From assembly GCA_028698395.1 (NCBI GenBank), contig JAQVDG010000146.1, positions 1-5,912 of the forward strand: a DNA stretch of 5,912 nucleotides, in the 5' to 3' direction. This DNA comes from Weeksellaceae bacterium. Its GTDB lineage: Bacteria > Bacteroidota > Bacteroidia > Flavobacteriales > Weeksellaceae. The notes beneath the pieces are model-generated. The model did not search any database. It was not told the origin of the DNA and worked only from the letters and a program-made list of their open reading frames with translations. Position numbers and translations under genes: made by a program. Below are positions 1 to 5,912 of this stretch, one piece after another (within the stretch, counting starts at the first letter, position 1; each line of letters starts with the position of its first letter).

Positions 1-659
1 ACCATTGGATTAAAACAATCAATATTCGGTATAAATTTTCAATTGTTTCAGATAAAAAAAAGAAAAAAAAGTTATTGGATTATGGTTGTGGAACCGGAGA
101 TTTTTTAGCTTATGCACAGAAAAAAAAATGGACGGTTTTAGGAAGTGAACCAAATGAAAAAGCCAGAAAAATCGCTCAAAAAAAAGTAGGTTTAACAAAA
201 GTTTCTACTGATTCATTATCTGATATTTCTGAAAAGTTTGATGTGATTACCATGTGGCATGTTTTAGAACATATTCCTAATTTAGATGAAACTTTAATCG
301 AATTAAAATCCAAAATTCATCCTACTGGAAAGCTTATTTTTGCTTTGCCTAATTTTGAATCTTTCGATGCAAAATTCTATAAACATTTCTGGGCAGCTTA
401 CGATGTTCCTCGTCATCTTTGGCATTTTTCTCCAAAAAGTTTCGAAGCACTTTTAAAACATCACGGTATGATTATTGAAAAAATTTACCCGCTTTGGTTT
501 GATAGTTATTATGTAAGTTTGCTTTCTGAAAAATATAGAAAAACAAAATTAGGATTTTTTAGAGCTCTATTTATTGGCACATTTTCTAATTTTTTAGCTT
601 TATTTTCAAAAAATTATTCTTCTGTCGTCTATAAAATTAAAATAAAAGGAATTAAATAA
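1..659 (+). CDS. Class I SAM-dependent methyltransferase, 5' end cut by window
   Basis: The frame is open from the window edge (first whole codon at base 3) to TAA at 657-659, giving 218 visible residues; the true start lies outside. The TTG at base 75 is not a credible start because it falls inside the first Rossmann strand (LLDYGCGTGDF), and the frame continues upstream of it. Visible class I methyltransferase features are the glycine-rich SAM loop DYGCGTGDF, an acidic residue closing strand 2 (GSEPNEKA), and strand 4 with the helix behind it, FDVITMWHVLEHI. A later segment (PNFESFDAKF, then DVPRHLWHFSP) is typical of the Methyltransf_23/UbiG-like group. The substrate cannot be read from sequence. 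The C-terminus is hydrophobic then basic (FFRALFIGTFSNFLALF, then KIKIKGIK), which may touch the membrane (inference). Three A-runs of 8-9 bases lie in the visible 5' part. The next gene starts 106 bp downstream, so co-transcription is uncertain. Confidence 0.9.
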   Translation, partial: HWIKTINIRYKFSIVSDKKKKKKLLDYGCGTGDFLAYAQKKKWTVLGSEPNEKARKIAQKKVGLTKVSTDSLSDISEKFDVITMWHVLEHIPNLDETLIELKSKIHPTGKLIFALPNFESFDAKFYKHFWAAYDVPRHLWHFSPKSFEALLKHHGMIIEKIYPLWFDSYYVSLLSEKYRKTKLGFFRALFIGTFSNFLALFSKNYSSVVYKIKIKGIK

Positions 660-765
660 ATAAATTTATCGTCAACCTACAAAACTTCGTTTTTTGAGAA
701 AAAATAGCTTAAATCGAATTTAAAAGGGTCGTTTTTTAGTAGAATTAATAATCAATTTTAACAAT

Positions 766-1242
766 ATGAAAAAATTAGCAGTATTCAGTTTACTTTCTTT
801 CCTAATCTTTGTTTCATGTGCAGAATCAAAGGCAGTAGTAGAAAGTGGAAAAGTAATTCGTGGAGATTGGGTTATTTCCAGTGTTTCAGTCGAAGGAATT
901 GAAGCAAAAAACATTGAAGCGAAAGTATTTGACCAAGCCAGTTTCTTGTGTTATGCAGGAAGTCAATGGCATTTAGTGCAGAACAATTCAAGTGGTTATT
1001 ATACTTTAAGAGGAGGTTCCGGCTGTCCTTCAGAAACAACCAACATCAAATGGTTCATCACTGAAGTCAATGGTTATACCGAATTTAAATTTAAAAAAGT
1101 ATATTCGGGTGAAAAACCTAAAAATGTAACAGATGGATACAGTTTGAGAGTAGTTTACCAAGGGAAAGACTCTTTTATTTTAGCACAAGATTTACTTTTT
1201 GAAGGAAAACCTATTCAAATTTTATATACTTTTTCTAAATAA
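766..1242 (+). CDS. Small lipocalin-like lipoprotein
   Basis: This encodes a 158-residue protein. The N-terminus is a lipoprotein signal peptide: MKK, a hydrophobic stretch to about residue 16, and the lipobox FVSC with the lipidated cysteine at C18, so the mature protein should be anchored in the envelope. The mature part starts with GKVIRGDWVISSV (about residues 28-40), resembling the G-x-W first-strand motif of lipocalins, followed by alternating hydrophobic strands (KWFITEVNGYTEFKFKKV, SLRVVYQGKDSFIL) that suggest a small beta-barrel. Two further cysteines (C62, C87) could form a disulfide. I infer a Bacteroidota lipocalin-like (Lipocalin_4-type) lipoprotein; ligand and role are unknown. 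The ATG at 766 is chosen because it directly begins the signal peptide. The leader is A/T-rich with no Shine-Dalgarno. No clear TAnnTTTG element was found in the 106-bp gap upstream. The OmpA-family gene follows after 29 bp, which suggests one transcript. Confidence 0.85.
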   Translation: MKKLAVFSLLSFLIFVSCAESKAVVESGKVIRGDWVISSVSVEGIEAKNIEAKVFDQASFLCYAGSQWHLVQNNSSGYYTLRGGSGCPSETTNIKWFITEVNGYTEFKFKKVYSGEKPKNVTDGYSLRVVYQGKDSFILAQDLLFEGKPIQILYTFSK

Positions 1243-1271
1243 ACTCATTTCAAAAATAAAAAATAAAAAAA

Positions 1272-1970
1272 ATGAAAAAATTAAATTTAAAATTAACCGC
1301 TTTTGTTTTGTCTTTCGGACTTTTATTCACCGGCTGTGAAGCACTTCAAAATATGAATAACACTCAAAAAGGAGCCGCTATTGGAGCCGGTTCAGGAGCT
1401 GTTGTAGGCGGTGTAATCGGTAATAATGTAGGAAGTAAAGACAATGCCGTTTTAGGTGCTTTAATCGGAGCGGTTGTAGGGGGAGTTGCCGGTGGTTTAA
1501 TCGGTAATAAAATGGATAAACAAGCTCAAAAAATTGAAAATACACTTCCGGGAGCTGAAGTTGTTCGTTCTGCTGAAGGAATTCAGGTGATTTTAGATGA
1601 AAAATCAGATGTTCGTTTTGAATACAATAGTTCTGAATTGACTGCTCAGGCAAAAACTAATTTAAATAAATTAATCCCAATTTTCAACGAATATCCTGAT
1701 ACTGATATTTTAATTGTAGGCTATACGGATGGGGTTGGCTCGCAAGAATATAATTTGCCTTTATCTGAAAGAAGAGCAGCTTCTGTCGTAAATTATTTGA
1801 AAGCAAACGGCATTTCGAGCAATCGTTTATCGTCTTTGGGCCAAGGAAAAGAAAATCCGAGAGGCGATAATTCAACTGAAGCCGGGCGTGCTCAAAACCG
1901 TCGTGTGGAATTTGCTATTACAGCTAACCAAAAAATGAAAGCAGAAGCCCAAAAAGAAGCCGGGTATTAA
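1272..1970 (+). CDS. OmpA-family lipoprotein with glycine zipper (YiaD/Pal-like)
   Basis: This encodes a 232-residue protein with three parts. Residues 1-22 are a lipoprotein signal peptide with lipobox LFTGC (lipidated C22). Residues about 34-80 are a glycine-zipper segment with two similar blocks rich in GxxxG (GAVVGGVIGNN and GAVVGGVAGGLIGNK), likely packing in or on the membrane. Residues about 104-218 are an OmpA C-terminal domain: VRFEYNSSELTAQA, then VGYTDGVGSQEYNLPLSERR and the closing GRAQNRRVEF. The Asp in YTD and the Arg in LSERRA correspond to the residues that hold diaminopimelate of peptidoglycan in this family, so non-covalent wall binding is expected. Overall architecture matches E. 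coli YiaD more than Pal because of the zipper. The tail (KMKAEAQKEAGY) is charged and unstructured-looking. The ATG at 1272 follows an A-rich leader. A weak promoter-like TACTTTTT (1227-1234, one mismatch to TAnnTTTG) lies inside the end of the upstream gene. A strong terminator begins 30 bases after the stop. Confidence 0.93.
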   Translation: MKKLNLKLTAFVLSFGLLFTGCEALQNMNNTQKGAAIGAGSGAVVGGVIGNNVGSKDNAVLGALIGAVVGGVAGGLIGNKMDKQAQKIENTLPGAEVVRSAEGIQVILDEKSDVRFEYNSSELTAQAKTNLNKLIPIFNEYPDTDILIVGYTDGVGSQEYNLPLSERRAASVVNYLKANGISSNRLSSLGQGKENPRGDNSTEAGRAQNRRVEFAITANQKMKAEAQKEAGY

Positions 1971-1999
1971 AAATATATTATATTCTTCTGATAATCAAC

Positions 2000-2036
2000 A
2001 AAAAACGGGTTTTAATTTTATAAAACCCGTTTTTTT
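2000..2036. terminator. Shared bidirectional intrinsic terminator
   Basis: A perfect 14-bp inverted repeat, aaaaaacgggtttt (2000-2013) and aaaacccgtttttt (2022-2035), encloses an 8-base A/T loop. The stem has a G/C core (CGGG/CCCG) flanked by A/T tracts, so RNA from either strand ends in a U-run after the hairpin. It sits 30 bases past the stop of the + strand OmpA-family gene and one base past the stop of the - strand glutamine synthetase gene, exactly between two convergent units. It is seen directly in sequence; termination from both directions is inferred. Confidence 0.92.
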
Positions 2037-2037
2037 A

Positions 2038-4221
2038 TTATTCAATAAACATCATTTCTCTTAATTTAGGAAAAGGCCAAATTTCATCATCTGTTAGAGC
2101 TTCTAATTTATCTATTTCATAACGAATTGCATCAAAAAACGATAAAACCTTATCTCGATAAGCAAATGCTTTTTCTTTATTATCCTTGATTTTATTCGCT
2201 TCTTTACGATTTTCCTGCATTTGAGCAGATAATTTTTGTAAAGTATCCAAACGTTTGGCTATTTTAGTCAATAATTTTTTCTGAACAGATACAAGAGATG
2301 TATCTTCTTTTCCAAAAACTTCTTCAAGTCCTTTAATATTCTGAATCAATGTATTTTGATAAGTAATTACTGCAGGAATCAAATTGGATAAAATCAATTC
2401 ACTCAGAATCCGTGCTTCAATCTGAATTTGTTTAATATATTTCTCATACTCAATATCTTGACGAGCTACTAATTCTCTTTTAGAAAATATTTTCATTTCT
2501 TCAAAAAGTTGAATTACTTTTTCATCCTCCCAAATTTCCAATGCAGCCGGCGTATCTTTCAAATTTTTTAATCCTCTTTTTTCAGCTTCATTTTTCCATT
2601 CCTCACTGTATCCATTTCCTTCAAAACGAATAGCTTTAGAAGCTTTAATCAATTTTTGCAGTTCTTTTAAAATAGCTTCATCTTTACCCATTCCATCTTC
2701 TATTCTTTTGTCCACATCTTGCTTAAACTCTCTTAACTGCTTAGCAACAATTGTATTCAATGCAATCATTGGCTGAGCGCAATTTGCAGAAGATCCAACA
2801 GCCCGGTATTCAAATTTATTTCCGGTAAAAGCAATAGGAGATGTCCGATTCCGGTCAGTATTATCCAGAAGAAGTTGAGGAATTTTTCCGATATTTAATT
2901 TCAATTCTGTTTTATCATCCGGAGTCATTTTTCCTGCTTTTATACTTTTTTCTAAACTATCTAAAAAAGATGATAAATAAGTTCCAATAAAGACAGAAAT
3001 AATAGCCGGAGGTGCTTCTAATCCTCCTAATCTATGGTCGTTTGAAGCACTTGCAATTGAAGCTCGTAATACATCATTATAATCATGAATAGCTTTAATT
3101 GTATTCACAAAAAAGGTCAAAAATTGTAAATTACTTTTCGGATTTTTTCCGGGAGATAGTAAATTCACTCCTGTATCTGTGGAAAGTGACCAATTATTAT
3201 GTTTTCCTGAACCATTTACACCGGGAAAAGGCTTTTCATGCAATAAAACCCGAAGATCATGTCTTCTTGCGATTTTATTTAATATATCCATCAACAATAA
3301 ATTATGGTCATTCGCTAAATTACATTCTTCAAAAATAGGCGCACACTCAAATTGATTAGGTGCTACTTCATTATGTCGGGTTACTACAGGAATTCCCAAT
3401 TTTAATGCTTCTATTTCAAATTCACGCATAAAATAAGCTACTCGCGAAGGAATACTACCAAAATAATGGTCTTCCAACTGTTGTCCCTTGGCAGGTGCTT
3501 TTCCAAAAAGTATTCTTCCGGTCATCACTATATCCGGGCGGGCATTATAAAAAGCTTTATCTACTAAAAAATATTCTTGTTCCCATCCTAAAGTTGCATT
3601 GACTTTTTTAACTTCTTTATCAAAATATTGACAAACACTTACAGCCGCTTTATCCACTGCATCCAAAGCTTTTATTAAAGGCATTTTGTAATCTAAAGCT
3701 TCACCGGTATAAGCAATAAAAATAGTAGGAATACAAAGCGTATTGGAAATCATAAATGCCGGAGAAGATGGATCCCATGCCGTATAACCTCGTGTTTCAA
3801 AGGTATTTCGGATTCCACCATTGGGAAAAGAAGAAGCATCGGATTCTTGTTGAACTAATAAAGAACCACTGAACTGATCAATTGATCTTCCCGGACCTAT
3901 AATTTTTAAAAAAGCTTCATGTTTTTCTGCAGTTGTTCCTGTTAAAGGTTGAAACCAATGGGTATAATGAGTTGCTCCTCTTTCCAATGCCCAATCTTTC
4001 ATCGCAGAAGCTACACTGTCTGCTGTTGTCCGATCAATTTTTGTTCCTTTATAAATAGCATCCTGAATCGCATTGAAAATGGAATCAGGTAAATATTCTC
4101 TCATTCGATCTTCATGAAAAACTTCTTCACCAAAATAGCCGGAATTTTTCCCAATTAATTCTACTTTTCTTGAAGTTCTGTTAAGTGCTTCCTGATAAGC
4201 ATTTTTTCGTGATATCAACAT
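2038..4221 (-). CDS. glnN: Glutamine synthetase type III
   Basis: This encodes a 727-residue protein, the usual size for GSIII (type I enzymes are about 450-470). It makes glutamine from glutamate, ammonium and ATP in the cytoplasm. The GSIII-specific N-terminal part (about 1-170) includes MREYLP, THYTHWFQPLTGTTAEKHEAF-type sequence (85-104), and LLVQQESDASSFPNGG (121-136). The catalytic core follows: GWEQEYF (212-218) with metal-binding glutamates, TRHNEVAPNQFE (281-292), the ammonia/glutamate loop NGSGKHNNW (336-344), the arginine-rich NTDRNRTSPIAF (454-465), and EYRAVGSSAN (471-480). The C-terminal ~200 residues are helical and charged, with likely coiled coil at about 640-690, as in the family. 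I see no missing active-site residue. The enzyme is expected to be dodecameric from known relatives. The ATG at 4221 lies 18 bases after a perfect TAnnTTTG element, supporting this start and its own promoter. pgk lies upstream on the same strand with a 138-bp gap; function is not linked. Confidence 0.97.
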   Translation of the reverse strand: MLISRKNAYQEALNRTSRKVELIGKNSGYFGEEVFHEDRMREYLPDSIFNAIQDAIYKGTKIDRTTADSVASAMKDWALERGATHYTHWFQPLTGTTAEKHEAFLKIIGPGRSIDQFSGSLLVQQESDASSFPNGGIRNTFETRGYTAWDPSSPAFMISNTLCIPTIFIAYTGEALDYKMPLIKALDAVDKAAVSVCQYFDKEVKKVNATLGWEQEYFLVDKAFYNARPDIVMTGRILFGKAPAKGQQLEDHYFGSIPSRVAYFMREFEIEALKLGIPVVTRHNEVAPNQFECAPIFEECNLANDHNLLLMDILNKIARRHDLRVLLHEKPFPGVNGSGKHNNWSLSTDTGVNLLSPGKNPKSNLQFLTFFVNTIKAIHDYNDVLRASIASASNDHRLGGLEAPPAIISVFIGTYLSSFLDSLEKSIKAGKMTPDDKTELKLNIGKIPQLLLDNTDRNRTSPIAFTGNKFEYRAVGSSANCAQPMIALNTIVAKQLREFKQDVDKRIEDGMGKDEAILKELQKLIKASKAIRFEGNGYSEEWKNEAEKRGLKNLKDTPAALEIWEDEKVIQLFEEMKIFSKRELVARQDIEYEKYIKQIQIEARILSELILSNLIPAVITYQNTLIQNIKGLEEVFGKEDTSLVSVQKKLLTKIAKRLDTLQKLSAQMQENRKEANKIKDNKEKAFAYRDKVLSFFDAIRYEIDKLEALTDDEIWPFPKLREMMFIE

Positions 4222-4239
4222 AAATAATAAATTTTAATG

Positions 4240-4247
4240 CAAAAGTA
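4240..4247 (-). promoter_or_regulatory. glnN promoter, -7 element
   Basis: On the - strand this reads TACTTTTG, a perfect match to the Bacteroidota -7 consensus TAnnTTTG. It ends 18 bases before the glnN ATG, implying a short leader of roughly 12-15 bases. No clean TTG-type -33 element is visible at the expected distance; the nearest candidate is a T-run at 4272-4277, about 24 bases upstream. The call rests on consensus and position only. Confidence 0.7.
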
Positions 4248-4291
4248 TCACTTTTTTGGTGGTATGAATTTAAAAAACATATTTTTTTATT

Positions 4292-4320
4292 ATTACACCC
4301 CTAAAAAAATAGGGTATAAT
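4292..4320. promoter_or_regulatory. Imperfect inverted repeat upstream of glnN
   Basis: The core CCCTA (4299-4303) / TAGGG (4310-4314) encloses an A6 loop. With one bulged C at 4298 and one mismatch (a G-U wobble in the - strand RNA), the pairing extends outward through attaca/tataat to 4292 and 4320. It is one of few G/C clusters in the 138-bp gap between pgk and glnN. It could be a weak terminator for pgk, but no U-run follows directly (the nearest T6 on the - strand is over ten bases further). Alternatively it is an operator: its centre is about 70 bases upstream of the inferred glnN transcription start. Confidence 0.45.
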
Positions 4321-4359
4321 TGTAAAAATAATAATTTTAATAATTAAGAATTTAAATTT

Positions 4360-5550
4360 TTATGTCAAAATTGCCGCAACACCCGGTAATTCTTTTCCTT
4401 CTAAACTTTCTAACATCGCGCCTCCACCTGTTGAAACATAACTTACTTTATCAGCAAATTCATATTGTTTTACAAATGCAACCGAATCACCGCCACCTAC
4501 TAATGAAAATGCGCCATTTTGAGTTGATTTTGTAATTGCATTTCCTAATGCAATTGTTCCTTTTGCAAAATTTGGCATTTCAAAAACTCCCAAAGGTCCG
4601 TTCCATAAAATTGTTTTAGACTGTTGAATAATTTCAGCAAATAATTCATCTGTTTTAGGTCCTACATCCATTCCCATCCAGCCTTCTGGAATAGCATCTA
4701 CCGGAACAATATGAGTTTTAGCATCATTACTAAATGCATCGGCTACAATATTATCAATCGGTAAATAAACGCCAACTCGATGTGTTCTACAAGCTTCTAA
4801 AATTTCCTTTGCTAAATCTAATTTATCATCTTCTACCAAGGAATTTCCAATTTTTCCGCCTTTGGCTTTGATAAATGTATAAGTCATTCCACCACCGATG
4901 ATTAAATTATCAATTACCGGAAGAATATTATTGATAATTGTAATTTTTGAAGAAACTTTTGCTCCTCCTAAAACAGCCGTTATCGGTTTTTTCCCTGATT
5001 TTAATACTTTTTCAATAGCTTCTAATTCTTGTTTCATCAAATAACCAAATGCTTTTTTATTAGGAAAAAATTCGGCTATAATTGCAGTAGAAGCATGTGC
5101 TCTATGAGCTGTTCCAAAAGCATCGTTTACATAAAAATCACCTAAATCGGCTAATTTTTTAGCAAACTCAACATCTCCTTTGGTTTCTTCTTTATGAAAA
5201 CGAAGATTTTCTACTAATAAAACTTGTCCGGATTGTAAATTTTTAGCTTTATTCATAGCATCTTCACCTATCACATCATCTGCTGTTATAATTTCTGTTT
5301 TTAAAATTTCAGAAATTTTATAAGCAATATTTTTCAATGAAAATTTATCTTCAAATCCATTTCCAGGTCGTCCTAAATGTGTCATCAAAATTACAGAACC
5401 TCCTTCGTTTAAAATTTTAAAAATCGTAGGTTGTGCAGCTCGAATTCGAGTATCATCGGTTACTTTTAAATTTTCATCTTGCGGAACATTAAAATCGACG
5501 CGAATTAGTACTTTTTTGTTATTAAAATTAAAATCATCTATCGTTTTCAT
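4360..5550 (-). CDS. pgk: Phosphoglycerate kinase
   Basis: This encodes a 396-residue cytoplasmic monomer of standard bacterial length, interconverting 1,3-bisphosphoglycerate + ADP and 3-phosphoglycerate + ATP. N-domain substrate-binding motifs are RVDFNVP (17-23), DDTRIRA (32-38), HLGRP (58-62), ENLRFHKEE (114-122) and [13 protein letters not shown] (142-154). C-domain nucleotide-binding motifs are GGAKVSSK (195-202), IIGGGM (217-222), [10 protein letters not shown] (315-324), GGGDSVA (352-358) and STGGGAMLE (373-381). All hallmark residues are present. The frame is open further to an ATG at 5583, which would add [11 protein letters not shown], but this extension overlaps a perfect -7 promoter element (5570-5577), so that ATG would lie upstream of the transcription start. 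The start at 5550 (MKTIDDFNF) matches the family N-terminus and lies 19 bases from that element. No strong terminator follows; glnN is downstream with its own promoter. Confidence 0.98.
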   Translation of the reverse strand: MKTIDDFNFNNKKVLIRVDFNVPQDENLKVTDDTRIRAAQPTIFKILNEGGSVILMTHLGRPGNGFEDKFSLKNIAYKISEILKTEIITADDVIGEDAMNKAKNLQSGQVLLVENLRFHKEETKGDVEFAKKLADLGDFYVNDAFGTAHRAHASTAIIAEFFPNKKAFGYLMKQELEAIEKVLKSGKKPITAVLGGAKVSSKITIINNILPVIDNLIIGGGMTYTFIKAKGGKIGNSLVEDDKLDLAKEILEACRTHRVGVYLPIDNIVADAFSNDAKTHIVPVDAIPEGWMGMDVGPKTDELFAEIIQQSKTILWNGPLGVFEMPNFAKGTIALGNAITKSTQNGAFSLVGGGDSVAFVKQYEFADKVSYVSTGGGAMLESLEGKELPGVAAILT

Positions 5551-5569
5551 ATTTTGTAATTTTGAAAAG

Positions 5570-5577
5570 CAAAAATA
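5570..5577 (-). promoter_or_regulatory. pgk promoter, -7 element
   Basis: On the - strand this reads TATTTTTG, a perfect TAnnTTTG match, ending 19 bases before the pgk ATG at 5550. The spacing is nearly the same as for glnN (18 bases), which strengthens both calls. No TTG-type -33 element is seen at 17-23 bases upstream. The element decides the pgk start, because it lies inside the longer open frame that begins at 5583. Confidence 0.7.
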
Positions 5578-5636
5578 AGCCATTTAATTCGGTTTTATTT
5601 TTTTTGTTGTTCACAATTCTATATTCATTTATATAG

Positions 5637-5652
5637 TAAATTTTAAAATTTA
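5637..5652. repeat. 16-bp perfect A/T palindrome
   Basis: TAAATTTT followed directly by AAAATTTA is a perfect palindrome with no loop. Its centre lies about 80 bases upstream of the inferred pgk transcription start. It could bind a dimeric regulator, but it consists only of A and T in a very A/T-rich region, so chance is a real alternative. Confidence 0.4.
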
Positions 5653-5689
5653 AAAAAAGAATATGATGATTATATATAGGATGTTAATA

Positions 5690-5711
5690 TGTGGATAACT
5701 AATTTGGATAA
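5690..5711 (+). promoter_or_regulatory. Pair of DnaA-box-like sites
   Basis: TGTGGATAA at 5690-5698 is the exact reverse complement of the DnaA-box consensus TTATCCACA. A second copy, TTTGGATAA (5703-5711), differs at one base, is in the same orientation and begins 13 bases later. Two same-direction sites in A/T-rich DNA suggest DnaA binding, either as regulation of a flanking gene or as part of an origin or DnaA-titrating locus. No dnaA, gyrB or other typical origin neighbour is visible, and two boxes are few for an origin. Confidence 0.45.
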
Positions 5712-5729
5712 ATTTTATTGAATTATATT

Positions 5730-5747
5730 TAACAAAATGATTTGTTA
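5730..5747. repeat. Inverted repeat TAACAAA/TTTGTTA
   Basis: A perfect 7-bp inverted repeat, TAACAAA (5730-5736) and TTTGTTA (5741-5747), has a 4-base centre ATGA. The same TTAACAA/TTGTTAA word recurs at 5782-5788, 5799-5805 and 5806-5812. It may be an operator half-site family; function is unknown. Confidence 0.4.
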
Positions 5748-5790
5748 CGGTTTAATTTAAAATGAAAGAATTAGGAGCTTATTAACAAAA

Positions 5791-5811
5791 ATTGTTGATT
5801 GTTAATTGTTA
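5791..5811 (+). repeat. Three tandem 7-bp repeats
   Basis: ATTGTTG, ATTGTTA, ATTGTTA follow one another without gaps and run into the TAAATTTG promoter-like element. TTAACAA at 5782-5788 is an inverted copy just upstream. The repeats supply TTG triplets that could act as a -33 element, or could be binding half-sites. Confidence 0.55.
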
Positions 5812-5817
5812 AATTTG
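5810..5817 (+). promoter_or_regulatory. Rightward -7 promoter-like element
   Basis: TAAATTTG is a perfect TAnnTTTG match on the + strand. TTG triplets lie 12 and 15 bases upstream (5795-5797, 5792-5794), slightly closer than the usual -33 spacing. It would start transcription near 5822, running out of the window, divergent from pgk. The product is not visible: the next ATG (5839) gives only 20 codons. Confidence 0.5.
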
Positions 5818-5912
5818 CACTAAATCAGAAGAAATACAATGCTGATAAGTATGTGCAAAATAAATAAGCTAAAATCAAAACTTTTTCTTGACTGGAATTA
5901 GATTTTTTCTAA

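Larger units (their letters stand above)
5584..5912. other. A/T-rich intergenic region upstream of pgk
   Basis: This stretch has no convincing gene on either strand; the longest start-to-stop frame noticed is 20 codons at 5839-5901 (+), with no family resemblance. It holds a short CTATAT/ATATAG inverted repeat (5619-5636), a 16-bp A/T palindrome, a pair of DnaA-box-like sites, repeated TTAACAA/TTGTTAA words, and a rightward promoter-like site. It ends in a small inverted repeat TTAGA/TCTAA (5898-5912) at the window edge. It is most simply a divergent regulatory region between pgk and a + strand gene starting beyond the window. Confidence 0.6.

Noticed and set aside
681..704. Small hairpins after the methyltransferase stop (AAAAC/GTTTT and TTTTTT/AAAAAA with GAG loop)
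   Set aside because: They have 5-6 bp stems with at most one G/C pair and overlap each other; too weak to call a terminator.
660..765. Search for a promoter of the lipocalin-like gene
   Set aside because: The nearest resemblance to TAnnTTTG is TAAATTTA at about 660-667, with a mismatch at the key G and about 100 bases from the ATG, so no call was made.
720..914. 64-codon open frame on the - strand across the start of the lipocalin-like gene
   Set aside because: It lies antisense to the signal peptide region of a well-supported gene and has no recognisable motif.
1378..1875. Two - strand open frames (1378-1653 and 1684-1875) inside the OmpA-family gene
   Set aside because: Both are antisense to a clear gene. 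The first is Leu/Gln-rich only because it mirrors the glycine-zipper repeats.
3099..3338. 79-codon + strand open frame inside glnN
   Set aside because: It is antisense to the conserved catalytic core of glutamine synthetase and has no family resemblance.
5839..5901. 20-codon + strand frame MLISMCKINKLKSKLFLDWN
   Set aside because: It is too short to support as a gene and has no family match; the ATG is probably chance, though it follows a promoter-like site.
5584..5912. Full chromosomal replication origin
   Set aside because: Only one exact and one near DnaA box are seen, and no origin-associated gene is in view; kept as a finding about DnaA sites only.
1..5912. Defence system, mobile element, CRISPR array, tRNA or rRNA
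   Set aside because: I saw no transposase, integrase, repeat-spacer structure or RNA gene fold; the genes are core metabolic and envelope genes.

Overview
The window is a low-GC stretch of ordinary chromosome that looks like a member of the Flavobacteriia (Bacteroidota). The reasons are the strong A/T bias and AAA-lysine preference, start codons preceded by A/T-rich leaders with no Shine-Dalgarno sequence, two good matches to the Bacteroidota -7 promoter element (TAnnTTTG) just upstream of genes, a type III (GlnN) glutamine synthetase, and two small MKK-type lipoproteins. I cannot name the genus from this sequence alone.

Layout. The left part is read on the + strand. It holds the 3' part of a class I SAM-dependent methyltransferase (cut by the window edge, ending at 659), a small lipocalin-like lipoprotein (766-1242), and an OmpA-family lipoprotein with a glycine-zipper segment (1272-1970). 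The two lipoprotein genes are 29 bp apart and probably co-transcribed. A strong symmetric hairpin at 2000-2036 separates them from the right part, which is read on the - strand, and probably terminates transcription from both sides. The right part holds glutamine synthetase type III (2038-4221) and, upstream of it, phosphoglycerate kinase (4360-5550). Each has its own TAnnTTTG element 18-19 bases before its ATG. The last ~330 bases hold no convincing gene. They are very A/T-rich and carry a perfect DnaA-box sequence with a one-mismatch copy beside it, several TTAACAA/TTGTTAA repeats, a 16-bp palindrome, and a candidate rightward promoter for something at or beyond the window edge.

How the genes relate. 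There is no single pathway. Pgk is central glycolysis/gluconeogenesis, GlnN is ammonium assimilation, the lipoproteins belong to the cell envelope, and the methyltransferase has an unassigned substrate. I found no defence system, mobile element, CRISPR array, RNA gene or other novel system. The parts most worth a second look are noncoding: the 5584-5912 intergenic region, the inverted repeat upstream of glnN, and the shared terminator.
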